This document shows positions 16,203 through 21,881 of a DNA stretch of 21,881 nt, in pieces. A program made the translations under genes and the position numbers. The DNA is taken from the NCBI GenBank assembly GCA_017461825.1, contig JAFTXB010000107.1, positions 1 through 21,881 of the forward strand. Reading direction: 5' to 3'. Source of the stretch: Clostridia bacterium (lineage in GTDB: Bacteria; Bacillota; Clostridia; Oscillospirales; CAG-272). The notes beneath the pieces are model-generated. The model had not been told where the DNA came from. It searched no databases and saw only the letters and a program-made list of their open reading frames with translations. Position 1 is the stretch's first letter. Every line of letters starts with the position of its first letter.

Positions 16203-16247
16203 ATCCCTGTTCGTTTGACTTTTTGCCCAAGAAGGGAGAATTTTGCA

Positions 16248-17483
16248 ATGGACAGACGCTATGCGCGGGTCAAGCTTGCCTGCTACGCGACCAATATTTC
16301 GATGTCGGTAATGGGAAATCTGCCGCCGCTCTTGTTTTTGACCTTTCGGTCGCTGTACGGTATTTCGTTTTCCTTTTTGGGACTTTTGGTTCTCATCAAC
16401 TTCTGTACACAGCTTGCCGTTGACCTCATCTTTTCATTTTTCTCACATAAGTTCAACATTCCAATGACCGTAAAGATCACTCCCGTCTTGACCTTGGCAG
16501 GGCTGCTCCTCTACGTGCTTGCCCCCATTTTGTTTCCCGCAAACGTCTATCTCGGGCTGGTGTTGGGAACGGTCGTGTTCTCCGCCTCATCAGGGCTTGC
16601 CGAAGTACTCATCAGCCCCGTGATCGCGGCGATCCCCGCAAAGGATCCCGACGGAGAAATGAGCAAGCTGCACTCGATCTACGCATGGGGCGTGGTGTTT
16701 GTGATCGTTGTCGGCACACTCTTTTTGCTGACCTTTGGCAGCGAGCACTGGCAGTGGCTGGCATTGGGCATGGGAATCGTACCGCTCACGGCGTCGATCC
16801 TCTTTTGCGGCGCAAAGCTCCCCGAAATGCAAACGCCCGAACGTGCGTCGGGGGCGCTTTCGATGCTGAAAAGCAAGGGCATTTGGCTTTGTATCATCGG
16901 AATTTTTCTCGGCGGTGCGTCAGAGTGTACCATGGCACAATGGAGCTCGGGCTATCTTGAGGCGGCGCTGGGGATCCCCAAGGTTTGGGGTGACATCTTT
17001 GGCGTTGCGATGTTTGCTGTGATGCTGGGACTCGGACGCTCTCTGTACGCAAAATACGGAAAGCATATTGAAAAGGTGCTGTTTTGGGGTGCTGTCGGGG
17101 CAACGGTCTGCTATCTCACCGCGGCGGTCTCAAGCATTGCGATCTTAGGTCTTGTCGCCTGCGCTCTGACAGGCTTTTGCACCTCGATGATGTGGCCGGG
17201 CAGCCTCATCGTCGCATCCGACCGTTTCCCCACGGGCGGCGTGTTCATTTATGCCATCATGGCGGCGGGCGGTGACCTCGGCGCATCGGTGGGACCGCAG
17301 CTGATCGGCATCATCACCGACACGGTATCGGCAAATGCAACCGCGCAAAGCCTTGCACAGAGCCTGAGCCTTTCCCCCGAGCAGCTTGGCATGAAGCTTG
17401 GAATGCTTGTGGGAATGCTCTTCCCGCTCTTCGCGATCGGGGTGTATGCACGTCTCCGCAAAATCAAATCATCTCAGCTATAA
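16248..17483 (+). CDS. MFS transporter (FucP/sugar-type-like)
   Basis: A 411-residue integral membrane protein with about twelve hydrophobic segments and a central cytoplasmic loop (about residues 190-210), the layout of a major facilitator superfamily carrier. 'HSIYAWGVVFVIVVGTLFL' and 'GDLGASVGPQLIGIITD' are typical MFS helix sequences, and a conserved acidic residue sits in 'GGASECTMAQWSSGYL', a segment common in the FucP/YfkF-like group. The substrate cannot be named. The ATG at 16248 is supported by GAAGGGAG at 16231-16238; a longer in-frame reading from 16056 would run through the promoter and antisense to dgt. It is the first of two tandem MFS genes, 35 bp apart, divergent from dgt. 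Confidence 0.88.
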   Translation: MDRRYARVKLACYATNISMSVMGNLPPLLFLTFRSLYGISFSFLGLLVLINFCTQLAVDLIFSFFSHKFNIPMTVKITPVLTLAGLLLYVLAPILFPANVYLGLVLGTVVFSASSGLAEVLISPVIAAIPAKDPDGEMSKLHSIYAWGVVFVIVVGTLFLLTFGSEHWQWLALGMGIVPLTASILFCGAKLPEMQTPERASGALSMLKSKGIWLCIIGIFLGGASECTMAQWSSGYLEAALGIPKVWGDIFGVAMFAVMLGLGRSLYAKYGKHIEKVLFWGAVGATVCYLTAAVSSIAILGLVACALTGFCTSMMWPGSLIVASDRFPTGGVFIYAIMAAGGDLGASVGPQLIGIITDTVSANATAQSLAQSLSLSPEQLGMKLGMLVGMLFPLFAIGVYARLRKIKSSQL

Positions 17484-17518
17484 AAAATTCTCACGAAAAA
17501 CAACGAAAGGAACGTAAC

Positions 17519-18733
17519 ATGAAACTCAATCCAAAGGCTTGGAACGCAATTAAAATCGGTACGCTCTGCTCGGTCTCCTATTTAGCCGTCTACATTGCAC
17601 GAAATATACTGAGTGCAGTCACACCGCAGATGCTTGAGCTTGGCTATGCCGAGGAATACATTGGAAAAACATCCTCACTTTATTTTATTTGTTATGCCGT
17701 AGGACAGCTGATAAACGGTGCAATCGGAGAAAAGATCAAGGCAAAATGGATGATCTGTATCGGTCTTTTGGGCGCAGGTATTACAAACCTGGTATTCCCC
17801 CATATCACCTTTTCCCCCGATGCGGCAATGATCGTCTACGGACTTACGGGCTTCTTCCTTTCCATGGTCTACGGGCCAATGACAAAGGTAGTCTCCGAAA
17901 ACACCGAGCCGATCTACACAACAAGATGCACGCTCGGCTACACCTTCGCATCCTTTTTCGGATCTCCCGTTGCAGGGCTTTTGGCATCCTTTCTCGTCTG
18001 GCAAAACGTGTTCGCCGCAAGCAGCACCGTGCTTGTGGTGATGGCAATCACAAGCTTTCTGTTTTTTTCGTTCTTCGAGCGAAAAAAGCTCATACAGTAC
18101 GGTCTTTTCAAAGCCCAAAAAAGCGGTTCAAAAAACATTGGAGTGCTTTTAAAAAGAAAGATCGTAAAGTTTGCGCTGATTGCGATCATCACGGGTATCG
18201 TTCGTACATCGGTTGTTTTTTGGCTGCCAACCTATATTTCACAGTACCTCGGTTTATCTGCCCAGCTCTCGGCAACTCTGTTTACGGTCGCTACGCTTGT
18301 AATATCCACCACGGCATTTATTGCGGTCTTTATTTATGAACGTCTTGGATACCATCTCGAAAAGACCATTTTATTCATGTTTTTAAGCTCGGCGCTGTTT
18401 TTTGTACTCACCTTTCTTGTAAACACCCCGGCTGTTAATATCATCTTCCTCGTGCTTGCCATCATGTCCTCCAATGGAGCGGCATGCTTGCTGTGGAGCC
18501 GCTATTGCCCGAGTCTGCGCGACACGGGAATGGTCTCCTCCGCTACAGGATTTCTCGACTTTTTAAGCTATATGGCCGCCGCCACCGCAAACGTGATATT
18601 TGCAAACGCCGCAACCTCGATTGGCTGGAGCCGTTTGATCCTCGTTTGGCTCGGGCTCGCGATCTCCGGCATTATCATTTCCCTTCCTTACGATACTATT
18701 TTCAAAAAAACGAAACAAAACGATAACACGTAA
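17519..18733 (+). CDS. MFS transporter (GlpT/organophosphate antiporter-like)
   Basis: A 404-residue carrier with about twelve membrane segments and a basic central loop (about 180-207). The opening 'SVSYLAVYIARNILSAVTPQM' followed by 'IGKTSSLYFICYAVGQLINGAIGEKIKAKWMI' resembles the organophosphate:phosphate antiporter branch (GlpT, UhpT), including the loop 2-3 pattern G-x(4)-K-x-x. The basic residues that bind phosphate in GlpT cannot be checked reliably by eye, so the substrate stays open. GAAAGG lies 8-9 nt before the ATG. It follows the first MFS gene by 35 bp without an intervening promoter or terminator and ends at a strong terminator. It differs in sequence from its neighbour, so this is not a recent tandem duplication. 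Confidence 0.87.
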   Translation: MKLNPKAWNAIKIGTLCSVSYLAVYIARNILSAVTPQMLELGYAEEYIGKTSSLYFICYAVGQLINGAIGEKIKAKWMICIGLLGAGITNLVFPHITFSPDAAMIVYGLTGFFLSMVYGPMTKVVSENTEPIYTTRCTLGYTFASFFGSPVAGLLASFLVWQNVFAASSTVLVVMAITSFLFFSFFERKKLIQYGLFKAQKSGSKNIGVLLKRKIVKFALIAIITGIVRTSVVFWLPTYISQYLGLSAQLSATLFTVATLVISTTAFIAVFIYERLGYHLEKTILFMFLSSALFFVLTFLVNTPAVNIIFLVLAIMSSNGAACLLWSRYCPSLRDTGMVSSATGFLDFLSYMAAATANVIFANAATSIGWSRLILVWLGLAISGIIISLPYDTIFKKTKQNDNT

Positions 18734-18742
18734 AAACGAATT

Positions 18743-18772
18743 GGGGCTGTCGCATGAAGATAGCCCCTTTTT
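18743..18772 (+). terminator. Terminator of the MFS operon
   Basis: GGGGCT (18743-18748) pairs with AGCCCC (18762-18767), extended inward by a G-U and two more pairs, and is followed by five Ts. Flanking AACGAA and TTCGTT can lengthen the stem. Confidence 0.88.
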
Positions 18773-18873
18773 CGTTCATCTATGAGTTGTCATTTTTTCT
18801 GACAAGCACTGCATTTTTTCCAAGCCCGTAGCCGACTTCCTCAGCTAAACAATTGTTCCATACTGAGCGCACC
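18773..18873. other. Intergenic stretch between convergent MFS operon and gdhA
   Basis: About 100 bases between two terminators. It holds a short inverted repeat (TTGTCA 18787-18792, TGACAA 18800-18805). On the minus strand an open stretch ends at the TAG at 18780-18782 and reads like a protein C-terminus (…EEVGYGLGKNAVLVRKNDNS). It has no start signal and could be a relic of a lost gene or chance. Confidence 0.35.
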
Positions 18874-18909
18874 ACAAAAACAGCGGCCCGCCGAAGCGAG
18901 CCGCTGTTT
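18874..18909 (-). terminator. Terminator of gdhA
   Basis: AAACAGCGGC and GCCGCTGTTT form a 10-bp stem, followed on the minus strand by TTTTTGTGG. It lies 16 nt after the gdhA stop codon. Confidence 0.9.
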
Positions 18910-18925
18910 GGTATATTGTACGAGA

Positions 18926-20278
18926 TCAGACCACGCCGTAGGCGAGCATTGCGTCGGCAACCTTGATGAAGCCGGCGATGTTGGCACCTGCAACGAGGTC
19001 GTCGCCGAGACCGTAGTCGTTCGCGGCTTTGACCGAGTTAGCAAAGATGTTTGCCATGATGGTGCGAAGCTTTGCGTCAACCTCTTCGGCACTCCAACTG
19101 TAGCGCATGGAGTTTTGGGACATTTCCAGACCCGAAACCGCAACACCGCCTGCGTTGACAGCCTTGGAGGGCGCAACGACAACGCCGTTTGCCTTCAGGT
19201 ATGCAACCGCCTCGTTGGTGGTGGGCATGTTGGAAACCTCAACGTAGTATTTCACGCCGTTGGCAACGATCTGCTCAGCCTCTGCCATGCCAACCTCATT
19301 CTGGGTTGCGCAGGGCATGAGGATGTCAGCCTTGACACCCCAAGGCTTTTGCTTCGGGAAAAACTCTACGCCAAACTTGTCTGCGTAGTCCTGTACGCGG
19401 TTGCGGCAGGATGCGCGCATTTCCAGCATGTAGTTGATCTTTTCCTCGGTAGCAATGCCGTCGGGATCGTAGATATAGCCGTCGGGACCCGAAATGGTAA
19501 CGACCTTGCCGCCCAGCTCATTGACCTTCTTGACGGTACCCCAAGCAACGTTACCAAAGCCCGAGATGGCGAAGGTCTTGCCCTTGATGTCGTCCTTGAA
19601 GTGCTTGAGCATTTCAACCGTATAGTAAACCGCGCCAAATCCGGTTGCCTCGGGACGGATGAGAGAACCGCCGTAAGGCAGTCCCTTACCGGTGAGAACA
19701 CCGGTGAACTCGTCGCGCAGTCTCTTGTACTGACCGTACAGATAGCCGATCTCACGCGCGCCAACGCCAATGTCACCCGCGGGAACGTCGGTGTTTGCAC
19801 CGATGTACTTGGAAAGCTCGGTCATAAAGCTTTGGCAGAAGCGCATAACCTCTGCGTCGGACTTGCCCTGCGGGTCAAAGTCGGAGCCGCCCTTACCGCC
19901 GCCCATGGGGAGCGAGGTGAGCGAGTTCTTGAAGGTCTGCTCAAAGCCCAAAAACTTGATGATGCTCTCGTTTACGGTAGGATGGAAGCGCAGTCCTCCC
20001 TTGTACGGGCCGATCGCGCTGTTGAACTGCACGCGGTAGCCGCGGTTGACCTGCACCTTGCCCGCATCGTCCACCCACGGAACGCGGAACTTGATGATGC
20101 GCTCGGGCTCAACGATCATGTCGATGATACCCTTTTCGATCAGCTCGGGGCGCTTTTCGACCACGGGTTCGAGAGACTCGAGCACTTCGCTTACGGTCTG
20201 GTGGAACTCCGCCTCACCGGGATTGCGCTTTTTTACATCTTCCAACACCTTCAAAAGGTAGGCATTTTTGATACTCAT
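18926..20278 (-). CDS. gdhA: NADP-specific glutamate dehydrogenase
   Basis: A 450-residue hexameric-type glutamate dehydrogenase that reductively aminates 2-oxoglutarate with ammonium to glutamate, or runs in reverse. The substrate motif PYKGGLRFHP (91-100, Lys93), PMGGGKGG (124-131, catalytic Lys129) and DVPAGDIGVG (164-173, Asp169) are intact. The Rossmann coenzyme motif is SGFGNVAWG (239-247). Overall length and the 'NSAIGPYKGG' opening match the GdhA class of about 445-450 residues, usually NADPH-linked. The ATG at 20278 is chosen because GGAGGAG lies 9 nt upstream; an in-frame ATG at 20317 would add 13 residues not usual for the family. A perfect-consensus promoter, a leader of about 110 nt with two hairpins and a strong terminator make it a highly expressed single-gene unit. 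Confidence 0.97.
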   Translation of the reverse strand: MSIKNAYLLKVLEDVKKRNPGEAEFHQTVSEVLESLEPVVEKRPELIEKGIIDMIVEPERIIKFRVPWVDDAGKVQVNRGYRVQFNSAIGPYKGGLRFHPTVNESIIKFLGFEQTFKNSLTSLPMGGGKGGSDFDPQGKSDAEVMRFCQSFMTELSKYIGANTDVPAGDIGVGAREIGYLYGQYKRLRDEFTGVLTGKGLPYGGSLIRPEATGFGAVYYTVEMLKHFKDDIKGKTFAISGFGNVAWGTVKKVNELGGKVVTISGPDGYIYDPDGIATEEKINYMLEMRASCRNRVQDYADKFGVEFFPKQKPWGVKADILMPCATQNEVGMAEAEQIVANGVKYYVEVSNMPTTNEAVAYLKANGVVVAPSKAVNAGGVAVSGLEMSQNSMRYSWSAEEVDAKLRTIMANIFANSVKAANDYGLGDDLVAGANIAGFIKVADAMLAYGVV

Positions 20279-20321
20279 AACTGTATTCTCCTCCATAATG
20301 GTTTCGTCGTTTTGCAAGTTT

Positions 20322-20373
20322 GATTGTTGAAAATTTCACAATCTCACACCTTTTTGCGCTTTATCTCGCAAAA
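20322..20373 (-). promoter_or_regulatory. Structured leader of gdhA with two hairpins
   Basis: Between the gdhA start site and its ribosome binding site there are two inverted repeats. TTTTGCG/CGCAAAA (20352-20358 with 20367-20373) has an 8-nt loop; GATTGT/ACAATC (20322-20327 with 20338-20343) has an inner GAAA/TTTC pairing. Neither is followed by a T-run. They could serve mRNA stability, a regulator site or an RNA element; no known riboswitch class is recognised. Confidence 0.55.
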
Positions 20374-20393
20374 CAGACCCAATAAACGAATTT

Positions 20394-20422
20394 ATTATAA
20401 TACAAAAATTGCAATTTGTCAA
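20394..20422 (-). promoter_or_regulatory. Consensus sigma-A promoter of gdhA
   Basis: On the minus strand TTGACA (20417-20422), 17-bp spacer, TATAAT (20394-20399): a perfect match. The predicted start near 20387 gives a leader of about 110 nt. The 340-base gap 20279-20618 is fully used by this promoter and leader and by the divergent promoter at 20498. Confidence 0.9.
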
Positions 20423-20497
20423 CAGGTTTTCGTCAAAAAATTTTAGCAAATTAAAATAATCCACTCAATATATACCTACAAAAATCGGATTTGGGTA

Positions 20498-20526
20498 TTG
20501 CCAAACGTGTATAAAAGGTGTATAAT
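20498..20526 (+). promoter_or_regulatory. Sigma-A promoter of the FxLYD-like gene
   Basis: TTGCCA (20498-20503), 17-bp spacer, TATAAT (20521-20526). The predicted start near 20533 falls in a small inverted repeat (ATAAC 20531-20535, GTTAT 20544-20548) that could be an operator. Confidence 0.75.
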
Positions 20527-20618
20527 ATTGATAACAAGCATATGTTATGACACTTCTTTCGGTGCCAAAATCCAATAGAAAATTTATTTTTTCATTTTGT
20601 GACAAAAAAGAAAGGTTT

Positions 20619-21782
20619 ATGAAATCAAACATGGAAACAGAATATAAAAATGCGGTTGGCAAAGGTGCGGGCGAGGTCATGCGCGACCTTGCCGAGTTTT
20701 TATCCACCCCATTTGTGATCCGTTACAAGGAGCAAACACTTGATCTGTGTGCCCTTTTACCCGATTTAAACATGCATGAGCAGCTCACCTTTGCATTGAT
20801 GTCCGAGGCGTTGACGCAAGGCTGGGATCCCGCACATGCCGAGGGATTTGTCCGCAATGCGCTCTCATCTGTTGCAGATCCCGCAGCGACCGAGGCGATC
20901 TTTGCGGCATTCCGTGAGCCGCACGGCAAAAATTATGTCGAATACAGCCGCAAATACGGCAACCGTTTTTCCATGCCCGGAAGCGGGTACTGGCCGACTG
21001 TGCTTGCCGTGGGGATCGATGCCGACGAGATCCCGCGCGTGATGCAATATCTGCGCGCCTTTAGCGTGGTGTTAATGGAATTTGCCTATATGGAAAACCG
21101 CAATCCTCAAACGACATACACATGGGGATATTCCGAAAGCTTTCACAACATTTTGGATGAACTGACAAAAGAGCCCGACCCCGAGCCCCTGCCGCTCAAG
21201 GTACGCGCCATCGGCGGAACTGCCGGAAAACGCGTGGGAGATGGCTACGAGCTTTCGCTTGGTATCGATATCGAAAACCCAAACGCCGACCGCATGGCAC
21301 GCGATGTGGAGATCGATGTGACACTAAAGGATCGCAACGGCGCGATCATCACCGTCCTGCGTGACCGCATCCGCTCGATCGATCCCGCCGGCATTTACCA
21401 TTTCGGCATCACAAGACGGATACGCGGTGCCGCGGTTGCCTCGCTTTCGGCGGTTGCAAAAGCTTCTGGCTATCTCAAGCTTTCAACGCCGGTCATGAAA
21501 CACGCAAGGCTTGAAAACTTCCGCGTCAAAACCGAGAACGGCGAAATGAATACAACCGGCACATTGATTGGAAAATACGACCGCCCCATAGCGGCACTCT
21601 GCCTGCACTGTCAATTTCTCAGTGCCGAAAACAAGATCCTCGGCGGTGCAAACGAGTGGTTTTTTGATGGCATGCAGCCCGAAATTCCGCTCACGGTCGC
21701 TCTGCATATCCCCGTGGAGATCAAAGGTGCCGCAAAGGTAGTCTACTCGGTCGATTTCGACGCGCTGGAGTTGATCCGTTAA
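20619..21782 (+). CDS. Protein of unknown function with FxLYD-like repeats
   Basis: A 387-residue protein without signal peptide or membrane segment, so cytoplasmic. Residues 1-180 look mainly helical ('MHEQLTFALMSEALTQGW', 'AEGFVRNALSS', 'VMQYLRAFSVVLMEFAYMEN') and match no family I know. Residues about 195-285 and 297-380 are two beta-rich units. The first has 'ELSLGIDIENPNADRMARDVEIDVTLKDRNGAII' and 'IDPAGIYHFGIT'; the second has 'GTLIGKYDRPIAALCLHCQFLSAENKILGGANEWF'. Both follow the strand order and the 'vpPgetyyFgi' turn of FxLYD/immunoglobulin-like domains. The ATG at 20619 is chosen for the AAGAAAGG just before it, although the spacing (3-4 nt) is short; the ATG at 20631 is an alternative. 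It is transcribed alone, divergent from gdhA. No function is claimed. Confidence 0.75.
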   Translation: MKSNMETEYKNAVGKGAGEVMRDLAEFLSTPFVIRYKEQTLDLCALLPDLNMHEQLTFALMSEALTQGWDPAHAEGFVRNALSSVADPAATEAIFAAFREPHGKNYVEYSRKYGNRFSMPGSGYWPTVLAVGIDADEIPRVMQYLRAFSVVLMEFAYMENRNPQTTYTWGYSESFHNILDELTKEPDPEPLPLKVRAIGGTAGKRVGDGYELSLGIDIENPNADRMARDVEIDVTLKDRNGAIITVLRDRIRSIDPAGIYHFGITRRIRGAAVASLSAVAKASGYLKLSTPVMKHARLENFRVKTENGEMNTTGTLIGKYDRPIAALCLHCQFLSAENKILGGANEWFFDGMQPEIPLTVALHIPVEIKGAAKVVYSVDFDALELIR

Positions 21783-21793
21783 TACAGTCATGA

Positions 21794-21860
21794 CCACCAG
21801 CCGTGCTGGTGGCTTGCGATAGCCCCCTTGGGGCATTTCACACGCTGAGCCTATAGGCTC
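21794..21860. repeat. Cluster of three hairpins, possible dispersed repeat or mobile-element end
   Basis: Three inverted repeats lie in a row: CCACCAGC/GCTGGTGG (21794-21801 with 21805-21812), GCCCC/GGGGC (21822-21826 with 21830-21834) and the perfect palindrome GAGCCTATAGGCTC (21847-21860). None is followed by a T-run, so this is not an ordinary terminator. Such arrays occur in REP-like dispersed repeats and at the ends of IS200/IS605-type elements. The window stops before an answer can be seen. Confidence 0.55.
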
Positions 21861-21881
21861 GTCGAAAAATCCGTCACTTGC

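Noticed and set aside
16056..16247. An N-terminal extension of the first MFS transporter
   Set aside because: It would run through the extended -10 promoter and antisense to the dgt 5' end; GAAGGGAG before 16248 marks the true start.
18908..20323. A 471-codon open frame on the plus strand opposite gdhA
   Set aside because: It is a mirror of a highly conserved enzyme gene with all catalytic motifs intact on the minus strand.

Overview
The window looks like a chromosomal segment of a low-to-mid GC Gram-positive bacterium, most likely a member of the class Clostridia (Bacillota). The grounds are the dgt-dnaG-rpoD macromolecular-synthesis operon, strong AGGAGG-type ribosome binding sites, textbook sigma-A promoters with 17-bp spacers, tRNA genes with encoded CCA ends, Gram-positive style lipoproteins and a TagO/WecA-type polyprenyl-phosphate transferase. 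It reads as core and semi-core chromosome. I see no phage, CRISPR, plasmid or intact transposase gene. The genus cannot be told from the sequence alone.

Layout from left to right. (1) 12-350: three tRNA genes (Gly-Arg-His in transcription order) on the minus strand behind a perfect TTGACA-17-TATAAT promoter, with a strong inverted repeat between Gly and Arg. (2) 433-3403, plus strand: a two-gene export operon, a membrane-anchored propeller-like protein followed by a lipoprotein ending in a ComEC-like metallo-beta-lactamase domain. It has its own promoter and terminator. (3) 3420-6788, minus strand: a tightly packed three-gene operon: M3-type metallopeptidase lipoprotein, a divergent Lgt-like lipoprotein diacylglyceryl transferase (Cys-rich GCxxxGCCHG version) and a CPBP/CAAX-type intramembrane protease. 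(4) 6795-8915, minus strand: trpS, then a tagO/wecA-like gene whose ribosome binding site follows the trpS terminator directly. (5) 8948-11955, minus strand: a 953-residue orphan solute-binding lipoprotein with its own promoter, structured leader and terminator. (6) 12141-16096, minus strand: dgt-dnaG-rpoD, translationally coupled. (7) 16174-18772, plus strand: two unlike MFS transporters in one operon, divergent from dgt across an A-tract-rich region. (8) 18874-20422, minus strand: gdhA for NADP-type glutamate dehydrogenase with a consensus promoter and a structured leader of about 110 nt. (9) 20498-21782, plus strand: a protein of unknown function with FxLYD-like beta-sandwich repeats, followed at the window edge by a cluster of three hairpins that looks like a dispersed repeat or a mobile-element end.

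How the genes fit together: replication priming, dNTP control and the housekeeping sigma factor sit in one operon, and the sigma factor it encodes would read most of the promoters seen here. Three lipoproteins (MBL, M3 peptidase, large solute-binding protein) need lipidation, and one of them is encoded directly upstream of an Lgt-family gene. GdhA links ammonium assimilation to central metabolism. The substrates of the two MFS carriers and of the solute-binding lipoprotein cannot be told from the sequence. The items most worth a second look are the divergent Lgt in its protease operon, the ComEC-like lipoprotein, the terminator placed at the tagO ribosome binding site, the gdhA leader and the hairpin cluster at the right edge.
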